Assembly (NCBI RefSeq): GCF_900108025.1
Contig: NZ_FNUS01000005.1
Coordinates: forward strand, 1 to 64,000
DNA: 64,000 nucleotides
DNA from: Halpernia humi
Lineage (GTDB): Bacteria; Bacteroidota; Bacteroidia; Flavobacteriales; Weeksellaceae
Reading direction: 5' to 3'
Part shown: piece by piece, positions 9,042 through 17,069 of the stretch
Numbering within the stretch: the stretch's first letter is position 1
Layout: each line of letters begins with the position of its first letter
Position numbers and translations under genes: made by a program
Notes under the pieces: model-generated
Seen by the model: only the letters and a program-made list of their open reading frames with translations
Told to the model about the DNA's origin: nothing
The model's database searches: none

Positions 9042-9066
9042 AAAAAAGTTCGGCGCTTTGCCGAAC
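9042..9066 (-). terminator. Terminator after the subtilase gene
   Basis: Minus-strand stem GTTCGGC-AAAGC-GCCGAAC followed by six T residues, nine bases past the stop codon of the S8 peptidase gene. Confidence 0.85.
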
Positions 9067-9074
9067 TCTCAAGT

Positions 9075-10790
9075 TTACTTTTTAGAATTGACTTTTCTAT
9101 TTCGCTTTTTCTGAAGTCTTTTTTTACTTCCTTTTTTTTGAGGCATTTTTTTATAGAAATGGTCGTATGCATAGACGGCCGCTTTATATAAATCTATAAC
9201 ACCACCGGTTTTAGAAATTTTATCAAAAGTTAAAGTTGGATCATCAGCTATTCCTGCATTTACAGTTGATTTGTTTACAGTTTTCTCCAAAGATTCTATT
9301 ACTTGTGCAGGCGTAAGATTCGGCATATAAGCCATCAAAACTGCGGCGGCACCTGCTACAACTGGCGATGCCATAGAAGTTCCGTCTAAATATTCATATT
9401 TATTGCCTGCTACAGAAGAATAAATTTGTGCACCTGGCGCAAAAACATCAACCATTTTTTGATTATAATTAGAAAAACTGGCTTTCAAATTGGCATCATC
9501 GTCTGTGCTCGCCCCTACTGTTATCATATTATTTAGAAATGGCGCAGGATCTGAAACACTTTTAAAATTGGTAGGGAAATTCTCCTCTTTCATCAAATCT
9601 GCATTATCATTTCCGGCAGCGTGAACTAAAAGTACACCTTTATCTTGAGCATATTTGAAGGCTTCCCAAACTTTCTTTTTACCAGGCGAAACCGATTTAC
9701 CAAAACTCATGTTAATGATTTTAGCACCGTTATTTACCGCATAATAGATGCCATTTGCAATATCTTTATCTCGCTCATCTCCATCTGGCACGGCTCTAAT
9801 TGTCATTATTTTCGCTACTTTATCTGCAATACCGTGTTGAATTTCGTCTCCATTTGGTTGCCCCGCAATGATGCCTGCGACGTGAGTTCCGTGGAGTGCA
9901 TCTGGTCCCTCGTAATCGTTATTTCCATAATATCTTTCATTAATATTAGAATAATCATCACCTACGATTGGGCGTGGATCAAAATCTAAATTATATTGTT
10001 TTGTGGCTTGTGGCTCAAAATAATCAAGACCGTCTTTTATTTCTTTGGTCAATAATTTTTGAACCTCTTCTGCACTTTTGCCCTTTAACGAAGGATCTTT
10101 TATGGCTTGGGATAATACTTGCAAATTTCTAGCATCATCTTGTGTCGAAGGTTTGATGTTTGCCAAAGTTTCTTCCGTTAAATCTTTCCCACCTAGCAAA
10201 GCAACAATTGCAGGGATACGATCATAAATAGCTTTATAAGTTTGGTAATTTTGTTTTGCCTCCATACTTTTCTTAGTATATAAATCTTTAGATTTCATAT
10301 ACATTGCAAATTCTTCGGGCATTTTTGCTTGGTTTGCTTTGTTTGTGGCTGTAACTGGGCCTTCAAAAACATCTTTGTATTGGCGAATAACGCGTGTAAT
10401 TTCTAAATTATCTACGTCTACATCACCATTTTTACCGCCAATAAAATCCCAACCATGAACATCATCTACATAGCCATTTTTATCATCATCAATCCCATTA
10501 CCAGGAATTTCATTTGGATTTGTCCAAATATTACCTTTTAATGCTGGATGGTCGATCTGCACACCGCTATCTAAAACTGCCACAATTACAGTTTTTGGCT
10601 TTAATCCTTTAGAATTCAAAAAGTTATAAGCATTTTGTGTATCTACTCCATAAATTTTTGTGGTTGCAAAATCTTTATGGTACCAAGTCATCAAATCTTT
10701 ATCTTGCATTGGATCATTGGACGTAGTTGCAGTTTGTGCAAAACCTAAAAATCCGCTAAGAAATAACGCGGCTATAAAAAACTTTTTCAT
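9075..10790 (-). CDS. Secreted S8 family serine peptidase (subtilase)
   Basis: Exported subtilisin-like protease of 571 residues with an N-terminal signal peptide (about residues 1-19). The catalytic triad is Asp74 (AVLDSGVQIDHP), His300 (HGTHVAG) and Ser472 (DGTSMASP), with the oxyanion Asn in HAAGNDN near 394. A long insert between Asp and His (about 130-270) is typical of Bacteroidetes members. The C-terminus has no T9SS sorting domain. It ends in about 25 residues with more than half Lys/Arg, which is odd for a secreted enzyme. A conserved 84-nt leader shared with three other genes precedes the ATG. Confidence 0.93.
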   Translation of the reverse strand: MKKFFIAALFLSGFLGFAQTATTSNDPMQDKDLMTWYHKDFATTKIYGVDTQNAYNFLNSKGLKPKTVIVAVLDSGVQIDHPALKGNIWTNPNEIPGNGIDDDKNGYVDDVHGWDFIGGKNGDVDVDNLEITRVIRQYKDVFEGPVTATNKANQAKMPEEFAMYMKSKDLYTKKSMEAKQNYQTYKAIYDRIPAIVALLGGKDLTEETLANIKPSTQDDARNLQVLSQAIKDPSLKGKSAEEVQKLLTKEIKDGLDYFEPQATKQYNLDFDPRPIVGDDYSNINERYYGNNDYEGPDALHGTHVAGIIAGQPNGDEIQHGIADKVAKIMTIRAVPDGDERDKDIANGIYYAVNNGAKIINMSFGKSVSPGKKKVWEAFKYAQDKGVLLVHAAGNDNADLMKEENFPTNFKSVSDPAPFLNNMITVGASTDDDANLKASFSNYNQKMVDVFAPGAQIYSSVAGNKYEYLDGTSMASPVVAGAAAVLMAYMPNLTPAQVIESLEKTVNKSTVNAGIADDPTLTFDKISKTGGVIDLYKAAVYAYDHFYKKMPQKKGSKKRLQKKRNRKVNSKK

Positions 10791-10874
10791 ATGTTGATAT
10801 TTATTGTTTTTTTGGTCATATGTAATCGCTGAATCTTCATACGTGTTTGCGTTTGTAAATCATGGCGATTTCAT
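10791..10874 (-). promoter_or_regulatory. Conserved 5' leader, copy a (upstream of subtilase)
   Basis: One of four related leaders in the window. Read on the minus strand it starts ATGAAATCG, carries GCAAAC, ATGAAGATTCAGCGATTAC and CATATGACC, then an A-rich stretch of exactly 23 nt before the ATG at 10790. The start codon lies in CATATG as in the other copies. Role unknown; the fixed distance to the start suggests a regulatory or translation-related 5' region. Confidence 0.6.
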
Positions 10875-10967
10875 ATTAATTTTGATTAATTTTAATTTGT
10901 AATATATAAGCGCTCATCAAGAATTATATTTGTTGCATAATTTTGAAATAGCAATTTTCTCTTAATT

Positions 10968-11576
10968 TTAAATTGATTTTCTTAAATAAATTAAACTTTC
11001 TGGGCCAAGGTTAAAAAGTAAATCACACACGGATAAATCATATATAAAACCATATTTTTCTGAAAAAATTTGATAATAATTTTCAAAATTTTTCTTGGAT
11101 TCTTTTTTTGCCGAAAATTCTTGCCTCAAATCTAATGCCGAAGTTTCAGCCTCATACTTTTCGGTGAATTGAATATTTTGGTCTATTTTTAAAAGATTGA
11201 GCAAAATCTCAAGAGCTTTTAAATTGAAATCGAAAAGATATTGTTCTTGATTTTCGTAAATTTTCGCAAATCGATCTTCATAAAATTCAAAGTAAGGCGA
11301 ACTTTGATAGGCATTTTTTATGGATTTCCAGTGTTGTTTTTGCCAATTTTCAGCGTAGGAAATCTCGGTTTCTTTGTAAAGTCTTTTTCCTGTGTGGTTG
11401 ATTGGAATTACCAAAGATAATTTTCCGTTTGCGCCGTAAATATTGGTTCTGTTGCGGAAAGTTTGTTTCGGAAAATTCTCGAATTTCTCTAGAATTACTT
11501 CTGAATCTTTTTTCAGAAATTCTGAAAACCAAGAGATATTTGGTAAATAAAAAAGTGGTAAAAGCTGAATATTCAA
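10968..11576 (-). CDS. WbqC family protein
   Basis: Cytosolic protein of 202 residues. The N-terminus MNIQLLPLFYLPNISWFSEF and the conserved run YETYxKQTFRNRTxIxGANGxxxLxIPI (here about residues 35-62), then NWQKQHWKSIKNAYQSSPYF near 92-111, identify the WbqC-like family, found in O-antigen and other surface-polysaccharide loci. Its biochemical role is not established. In flavobacteria it commonly follows lepB, as here, although a 469-base repeat-filled gap separates the two. Confidence 0.88.
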   Translation of the reverse strand: MNIQLLPLFYLPNISWFSEFLKKDSEVILEKFENFPKQTFRNRTNIYGANGKLSLVIPINHTGKRLYKETEISYAENWQKQHWKSIKNAYQSSPYFEFYEDRFAKIYENQEQYLFDFNLKALEILLNLLKIDQNIQFTEKYEAETSALDLRQEFSAKKESKKNFENYYQIFSEKYGFIYDLSVCDLLFNLGPESLIYLRKSI

Positions 11577-11593
11577 TGTTGTTAATTTTTATT

Positions 11594-11816
11594 AAAAACT
11601 TTGTCAAAGTTACTATTGTTGCGCTTTAAAACTTTGACAAAGTGTGAAGTAAAGTTTTTGCGTTCATTCTCTATATTTTTTATTTAAAGCTTTGTCAAAG
11701 TTACTATTGTTGCGCTTTAAAACTTTGTCAAAGCGTGAAGTAAAAAAGCTTTGTCAAAGTTACTATTGTGCGCTTTAAAACTTTGACAAAGTTTGAAGTA
11801 AAGTTTTTGCGTTCCT
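11594..11816. repeat. Threefold hairpin repeat array (CTTTGTCAAAG family)
   Basis: Three copies of a unit of about 60 bases start near 11594, 11686 and 11746. Each has CTTTGTCAAAGTTACTATTG at one end and TTTAAAACTTTGACAAAG (or TTTGTCAAAG) at the other, so each can fold into a hairpin with 11-13 bp arms. Copies 1 and 3 both continue into GTAAAGTTTTTGCGTTC. No reading frame is preserved. It fills most of the gap between wbqC and lepB. Confidence 0.8.
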
Positions 11817-11880
11817 CGGCTATATACTAAACTTAAATTACTTTTACCTAAAAATAATTATTCTTAGAAGAAAATTACTG

Positions 11881-11995
11881 CGTTTAGCCCCGATTGAACG
11901 GTTTGTTTGAGCTCTTTTTTTAAAATTTTTCACGGATTATGCTTGTTAAAAATTTTAAAAAAAAGCGAGCCGAGAAAGCGGGAAATAGCTCCTTA
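11881..11995. repeat. Structured intergenic element with a long hairpin
   Basis: An AT-rich hairpin (GCTC plus T-run and TAAAATTTTT at 11911-11930, against AAAAATTTTA plus A-run and GAGC at 11948-11970) is flanked by TAGCCCCGATTG on one side and GAAAGCGGGAAATAGCTCC on the other. The flanks look conserved and not random, as in the stem-loop intergenic elements of flavobacterial genomes. No ORF. Only one copy is present in this window. Confidence 0.5.
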
Positions 11996-12045
11996 TAAAT
12001 GTTATGAAATACTATTCAATAAAGTTAAATAAGGCCCTTAAATAT

Positions 12046-13701
12046 TTAATTTTCTTCTTCCGTTTGCTTTTTTCCGAACAATTTTACAAAATATTCCCAG
12101 CCAAAAAAGAGGATTAAAATGAGCGCTGCAATCCACCAATAGGAGGTTTTGTGCGCTTCACCGGTGTTTGTAGCTTTGAACATTCTGTCCCATCGAATTT
12201 TAAATGGTGCTTGATAAGAAGAGCTTTTATCTGAAAAGACGCCTTGTAAACTGAGCCAAGTAAACATGGGTTTTCCGACAATATTTTCTTCTGGAACGAA
12301 ACCGAAAAAGCGAGCGTCCAAGGAAGCGTCTCGGTTGTCTCCCATCATCCAATAATAATTTTGTTTTATGGTGTAAGTATTTGTTTCTTTGCCGTTTATG
12401 AAAATTTTTCCGTTTTTGTTTTCTAAATGGTTGTGCTCATATTCTGAAATAATCCAGCGGTATTCTGGCAAAGTTTCTTGGTTAAGCGTCACCACATCTC
12501 CTTTTTTTGGAATGCGAAGTGGGCCGTAAAAATCTGGATTCCATTTTCTATTGATCGGAAAAATAGATTGTGTGGTATCAATTGTTTTTGTGTAGGCAGT
12601 TCTTTCTGCATTAACTTTATAAGATAGCATTGCGGAATCTTTTGGCAAAATTTCTTGTTTGATGTCTAGAACTTGCGGAATTTCTTTTATAATTTTGGCT
12701 GTTTTATCTGTTAAGCCTTGAAAATCATATTCATAACCGCCGTCTGTTTGTATTTCTCGCACTGGCAGATACTCTAAATTTTTGTAAAGAGACGGAATGT
12801 CTATTTGTGAACTGGCTTTTACAATGTATTTGTGCTGCTCCTCTTGATCACCCAAAATAACTTCGGGCTTATTATTAACGAATAGTTTTCCGGCGCGCAT
12901 TTCCACTACATCGCCTGCAACGGCAACACAGCGTTTTACATAAGGGTCTTTTCTGTCTATCGCGGTATGCACAGAATCTTGTGGATAATTGAAAACCACA
13001 ATATCATTGCGTTTTACTTTTTCCCAACCAGGAAGTCTTAAATAAGGTAATTTTACGGCATCAACATAAGATTTAGGATCATTTTTTGGATTTCCATCAC
13101 CTTGTGGATCGTAGATTGTTCCCTGTAAAAATGGTAAAGCTAAAGGACGCATCGGCATTCTAAAGCCGTAATTTAATTTATTTACAAAAAGAAAATCTCC
13201 AACTAATAAGGTTCTTTCCATCGAGCCTGTTGGGATACCAAATGGCTGCGTAATAAATGTGTGAATAATAGTTGCAAAGACAATGGCAAAAGTGATGGAA
13301 CCCAAAAATGTTTCTTTTTTTTGTTCGCTTTTTTCGGCATCTGTTAAATACAAATCATCTTCTGCATAAACTTCTGCATCTTTAGAATAATTGACGATTG
13401 CCATATAAATGAAAGGCAGAAAAATAGTCATTAATTTTTGCAAAGCGGAAGATTTGCCAAAATGTTTCATTAAAAACAAATGAAAAACGGTCATCATAAT
13501 CGGCCCCACAATTGGCAGATAAGCCATTGCACACCACCATTTTGGATGTTTTGTTTCCTTTAAAATTAGATAATAATTAAAGAAAGGTATAAATGAAAAA
13601 ATAGGATTTAAACCCATTTTTTTAAATAATTTCCAAGTGGAAATGCCCATCAGTATTGATAAAATCAGAACGTAATACGCATATTTTAAAATATAATCCA
13701 T
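12046..13701 (-). CDS. lepB: Signal peptidase I, large Bacteroidetes type
   Basis: Membrane serine peptidase of 551 residues that removes signal peptides from exported proteins. Residues 1-105 are an extra hydrophobic region (DUF5684-like) before the standard domain. The nucleophile is Ser160 in GIPTGSMERTLL and the general base is Lys256 in YVKRCVAVAGD. Box E GDNRDASLDARFFGFVP lies near 460. A large insert (about 265-430) between boxes D and E makes it much longer than E. coli LepB. A C-terminal transmembrane helix lies near 520-540. It follows dapB on the minus strand after 116 bases. Confidence 0.93.
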   Translation of the reverse strand: MDYILKYAYYVLILSILMGISTWKLFKKMGLNPIFSFIPFFNYYLILKETKHPKWWCAMAYLPIVGPIMMTVFHLFLMKHFGKSSALQKLMTIFLPFIYMAIVNYSKDAEVYAEDDLYLTDAEKSEQKKETFLGSITFAIVFATIIHTFITQPFGIPTGSMERTLLVGDFLFVNKLNYGFRMPMRPLALPFLQGTIYDPQGDGNPKNDPKSYVDAVKLPYLRLPGWEKVKRNDIVVFNYPQDSVHTAIDRKDPYVKRCVAVAGDVVEMRAGKLFVNNKPEVILGDQEEQHKYIVKASSQIDIPSLYKNLEYLPVREIQTDGGYEYDFQGLTDKTAKIIKEIPQVLDIKQEILPKDSAMLSYKVNAERTAYTKTIDTTQSIFPINRKWNPDFYGPLRIPKKGDVVTLNQETLPEYRWIISEYEHNHLENKNGKIFINGKETNTYTIKQNYYWMMGDNRDASLDARFFGFVPEENIVGKPMFTWLSLQGVFSDKSSSYQAPFKIRWDRMFKATNTGEAHKTSYWWIAALILILFFGWEYFVKLFGKKQTEEEN

Positions 13702-13817
13702 ATAGTTTTGGTTTGCCGTTTTAGGCTGTGGTTAAATTAGTTTAAACTTGAATAAAAAAGTTACAGAAATTTTTAATTCTGTGAAGCCATTTGTAATTCC
13801 TTGAACTCATTTTTTTG

Positions 13818-14519
13818 CTAATCTATGGCTAAAACATCTTTCATACTGAAATTTCCAGTTTTTCCGATAATCCATTCTGCGGCAACGATTGCGCCTAAAG
13901 CGAAACCATTTCGGTTGAAAGCGGTGTGTTTTATTTCAATTTCATCTACATTAGATTTATAAAAAACACTATGCGTGCCTGGAACTTCATCTTCTCTGAT
14001 GGCAAAAATACCTAAATTTTTATCTTCGGTTTCTTCTAATTTCCAAGCATTAAATTTAGAGTTTTTAATAATTCCTTCTGCTAAAGTGATTGCCGTTCCG
14101 CTTGGTGCATCTTTCTTGTGCGTATGGTGAATTTCTTCTAATTGGCAAGCATAATCTTCAAAAGGCTGCATCATTTGGGCTAATTTTTCATTTAAAGCGA
14201 AAAATAAATTTACACCTAGACTGAAATTACTTCCATATAAGAACGCCGTATTGTTTTCTATTGCAATTTTTTCTATTTCCTGTTTTTTTGAAAGCCAACC
14301 TGTAGTACCACAAACAACTGGTATATTTTGCTCTAAACAAAATTTAATATTATCAAAAGCCACTTCTGGATTTGAAAATTCTATCACAACATCGGGAGAA
14401 TTAAGGTTTTCTAAAGTCGGTGATTCATTTAAAGTAGCAACAATGGAATGGCCTTTTTGCACTGCCAATTCTTCGATTATTTTTCCCATTTTGCCGTATC
14501 CGACGAGTGCTATTTTCAT
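13818..14519 (-). CDS. dapB: 4-hydroxy-tetrahydrodipicolinate reductase
   Basis: NAD(P)H-dependent reductase of the lysine/diaminopimelate pathway, 233 residues from the chosen ATG (MKIALVGYGKMGK); another ATG lies four codons upstream at 14531. The Rossmann motif is VGYGKMGK, the substrate-binding/catalytic signature is EIHHTHKKDAPSGTA near 130-145, and CGTTGW precedes it. The length fits the short Bacteroidetes form (E. coli 273). It belongs to the conserved parA-parB-DUF5683-dapB-lepB block and provides diaminopimelate for peptidoglycan. Confidence 0.96.
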   Translation of the reverse strand: MKIALVGYGKMGKIIEELAVQKGHSIVATLNESPTLENLNSPDVVIEFSNPEVAFDNIKFCLEQNIPVVCGTTGWLSKKQEIEKIAIENNTAFLYGSNFSLGVNLFFALNEKLAQMMQPFEDYACQLEEIHHTHKKDAPSGTAITLAEGIIKNSKFNAWKLEETEDKNLGIFAIREDEVPGTHSVFYKSNVDEIEIKHTAFNRNGFALGAIVAAEWIIGKTGNFSMKDVLAID

Positions 14520-14571
14520 AATATTTCGCATCCTAACCTTCTCCAGCGAAGAAGGAACTATTTCGTTTTTA

Positions 14572-15204
14572 TTAAAATTTAAAATTCAGAGCAAGTCCTG
14601 CTTTGCCATTTTGCAATCCCAATCCATCGTTTATTATGGTAGGCGAAACTGCTAAATCTGGATCGTGCCTTCCTTCATACAAATTGGCATCTACAACAGC
14701 ATCTACAATATTTAAAATATAAACGAGCCCTGTAATTGCGATGGCATAATCTCTTTGCCTTTTAGCAGAATCTTGCGCATTTCCCAAAACATTTTTATCG
14801 ATACCTGGAATGTTAGAAAATTCATGTGGCTGCCCATTAAGTTCGGCCACAAAGGCGTTTCTATACCTTTTGTATTGTTTATCATTATAAAAAGTAATAC
14901 CCAAACCAGTTCCAATTGCACCAAAAACAATCGGGATTTTCCAATATTTTTTGTTGTAAAATTGTCCTAAACCAGGCAAAACTGCAGAATACAATCCGGC
15001 TTTTGTTGGGTTAAATTTTGGCTTTATTGCTTTAGAATTTGCGTTATTAATATCATCCAAAACCTGCCCTTCTGTTTTCGAAGTAGAAAGCGCTGCAATG
15101 GAATCATTCGGTTTGTTAGCCGTACGAATTGTATCATTTGGATTGACTTGTGAAAATCCAATTGTAAAAAATAATAAGAAAAAAAATAAAAAAATCTTCT
15201 GCAT
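14572..15204 (-). CDS. DUF5683 domain protein, exported/membrane
   Basis: Protein of 210 residues with a signal peptide (residues 1-18, ending FSQ). The DUF5683 core runs from KPTKAGLYSAVLPGLGQFYNKKYWK (about 85-110), with two hydrophobic segments (near 110-125 and 155-170) and NDKQYKRYRNAF between them. The role is unknown. Its stop is directly followed by the parB region (ATG one base after the parB stop at 15205), so it is co-transcribed with parAB and dapB, an arrangement common in flavobacteria. Confidence 0.88.
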   Translation of the reverse strand: MQKIFLFFFLLFFTIGFSQVNPNDTIRTANKPNDSIAALSTSKTEGQVLDDINNANSKAIKPKFNPTKAGLYSAVLPGLGQFYNKKYWKIPIVFGAIGTGLGITFYNDKQYKRYRNAFVAELNGQPHEFSNIPGIDKNVLGNAQDSAKRQRDYAIAITGLVYILNIVDAVVDANLYEGRHDPDLAVSPTIINDGLGLQNGKAGLALNFKF

Positions 15205-16089
15205 TTAATGAATGTGTGCTAGAATCTGTTCCAATTCTTGTTCGTTTTTAAAATCTAAAACTATTTTTCCTTTTTTGCCTGCTGCGGTAGATTTTATCTC
15301 TACTTTAACATCTAAAATATCCGATAAATTGCGTTCGGCTTTTTTTAAATAATTAGGCAAAGTAACTATTTTCTGTGGTTTTTTGTGAGGTTTTTTTAAT
15401 TTTTGAACTTCCTGTTCCGCCTGTCGAACATTTAATTTTTGGGTAATAATTTTTTTAAACAAAACATCTTGTAATGCTTCTTCTTCCAAACTAATAATCG
15501 CTCTTCCGTGCCCTGCAGAAATTTCACCGCTTCTAATTGCATCTTGCACAACCGGACTTAATCGCAATAACCTAATTGAATTGGTAATCGTACTTCTCTC
15601 TTTACCAACTCTTTGGCTTAAATTTTCTTGAGTTAAACCAATTTCTTCTAATAATCTTTGGTAAGTTAGAGCCACTTCTATAGCATCTAAATCTTCGCGC
15701 TGAATATTTTCAACCAAAGCCATTTCCAGCAATTCTTGGTCGTTTACTAATCTTATATACGCCGGAACACTTTTTAAACCTGCCATTTTAGACGCCCGAA
15801 AACGTCTTTCACCAGAAATAATTTCAAATTTTTCACCGTCTTTTCGTAAAGTAATAGGCTGAATTACACCCAAAGATTTGATAGATTGTGCTAAATCTGC
15901 CAAAGCTTTTTCATCAAAATAAGTTCGCGGTTGGGTCGCATTTGGATAAATATCTTCCAACGAAACTTCCATTATATTTCCCACCAATTTTTCTGCACCT
16001 TCATCTGTTGCATTATTTATGGAACCCTTGGATTCGGCACTTAAAATTGCGCCCAAACCACGTCCCATTGCTCTTTTCTTATCTTTCAT
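15205..16089 (-). CDS. parB: ParB/Spo0J chromosome-partitioning protein
   Basis: DNA-binding CTPase-type partition protein of 294 residues. The N-terminus MGRGLGAILS follows a short basic start. The ParB nuclease-like/CTP domain holds QPRTYFDEKAL, GVIQPITLR and the arginine patch GERRFRASK (about 115-123). The helix-turn-helix KERSTITNSIRLLRL follows near 165-180, and the C-terminal dimerisation domain ends the protein. It binds parS sites and works with ParA in origin segregation. It lies 43 bases after parA. I found no convincing parS in the window. Confidence 0.95.
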   Translation of the reverse strand: MKDKKRAMGRGLGAILSAESKGSINNATDEGAEKLVGNIMEVSLEDIYPNATQPRTYFDEKALADLAQSIKSLGVIQPITLRKDGEKFEIISGERRFRASKMAGLKSVPAYIRLVNDQELLEMALVENIQREDLDAIEVALTYQRLLEEIGLTQENLSQRVGKERSTITNSIRLLRLSPVVQDAIRSGEISAGHGRAIISLEEEALQDVLFKKIITQKLNVRQAEQEVQKLKKPHKKPQKIVTLPNYLKKAERNLSDILDVKVEIKSTAAGKKGKIVLDFKNEQELEQILAHIH

Positions 16090-16132
16090 ACTTCTATTAT
16101 GCCTTATTTTATTGATATATGATGAATGATGA

Positions 16133-16906
16133 TTATTGCGAAACTAAATTTTCATTTTTAATTAAAATTTCTTCCGCTAGTTGCAAATATTGAATTGCGC
16201 CTTTGCTTTCCGCATCATACATCAAAATACTTTCTCCAAAACTCGGTGCTTCACTTAAACGTACATTTCTGTTGATAATAGTATCAAACACCATTTCCGG
16301 AAAATGCGTTTTCACCTCTTCTACCACTTGATTTGATAATCTTAATCGACTGTCGAACATCGTTAAAAGCAAACCTTCAATATCTAAATCTTTGTTGTGA
16401 ATTTTCTGAACATTCTTAATCGTGTTGAGTAATTTTCCCAAACCTTCTAACGCAAAATATTCACATTGAATTGGGATAATTACAGAATCTGCAGCCGTTA
16501 AAGCATTAATGGTAATTAAACCCAAGCTTGGCGCGCAATCGATAATGATATAATCGTAGTTGTTTAAAATCGATTGCAAAGATTCCTTCAGTCTAAATTC
16601 GCGTTTATGACGGTCAACCAACTCAATTTCAGCAGCAACCAAATCAATATGTGATGGAATAATATCCAAATTAGGAGAACTCGTTTTTTGGATGCAATTT
16701 TCTGCATCTTCAGAGTTTTCTAACAAATTATAAGTACTGAATTTTACTTCTTCAATTCCCAAACCAGATGTGGCATTCGCTTGTGGATCTGCGTCTATCA
16801 GTAAAATTCTTTTTTCTAAAACGCCCAATGCCGCAGCCAAATTTACCGCGGTTGTAGTTTTACCAACGCCTCCCTTTTGGTTTGCAATCCCAATAATTTT
16901 CGCCAT
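16133..16906 (-). CDS. parA: ParA/Soj partition ATPase
   Basis: Walker-type ATPase of 257 residues from the ATG at 16906 (MAKIIGIANQKGG). The deviant Walker A KGGVGKTTT, Walker A' DADPQANAT and Walker B IIDCAPSLG are all present, and the chromosomal Soj length fits. An upstream TTG at 16927 would also be in frame, but it lies inside a promoter box (TATTTTTG at 16925-16932), so the downstream ATG is the likely start. It partners with ParB in the next gene. Confidence 0.95.
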   Translation of the reverse strand: MAKIIGIANQKGGVGKTTTAVNLAAALGVLEKRILLIDADPQANATSGLGIEEVKFSTYNLLENSEDAENCIQKTSSPNLDIIPSHIDLVAAEIELVDRHKREFRLKESLQSILNNYDYIIIDCAPSLGLITINALTAADSVIIPIQCEYFALEGLGKLLNTIKNVQKIHNKDLDIEGLLLTMFDSRLRLSNQVVEEVKTHFPEMVFDTIINRNVRLSEAPSFGESILMYDAESKGAIQYLQLAEEILIKNENLVSQ

Positions 16907-16924
16907 AGTTATTACTTTATTTTC

Positions 16925-16932
16925 CAAAAATA
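16925..16932 (-). promoter_or_regulatory. Promoter -7 box (TATTTTTG) for the parA operon
   Basis: Matches the Bacteroidetes sigma-ABfr -7 consensus TAnnTTTG on the minus strand, 18 bases upstream of the parA ATG. It decides that start against the TTG at 16927. A -33 TTG is not obvious. Confidence 0.55.
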
Positions 16933-17003
16933 CAATAATTTTAAATCTGAAAGTCTTCTGGAAATGTTAGAAATTGTTAAACCTTTGTTAATTAAACCTT
17001 TAA

Positions 17004-17047
17004 CTAAAAAAAAATTATCCACAAAAAAATAGTTTTTGTGGATAACT
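17004..17047 (-). terminator. tonB terminator whose arms are two DnaA-box sequences
   Basis: Minus-strand stem AGTTATCCACAAAAA paired with TTTTTGTGGATAATT, followed by a T9 tract. Each arm contains TTATCCACA (17015-17023 and, inverted, 17037-17045), identical to the consensus DnaA box. It is most simply the terminator of the tonB-like gene ending at 17070. Confidence 0.7.
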
Positions 17048-17069
17048 TTATAAAAAAACTAACTTTGCC

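Noticed and set aside
11594-11816. Possible CRISPR-like array
   Set aside because: Only three units, spacing uneven (92 and 60 bases), units are themselves hairpins and no cas gene is near.
16907-16927. TTG start of parA at 16927
   Set aside because: It lies inside the TATTTTTG promoter box; the ATG at 16906 gives the normal Soj N-terminus.
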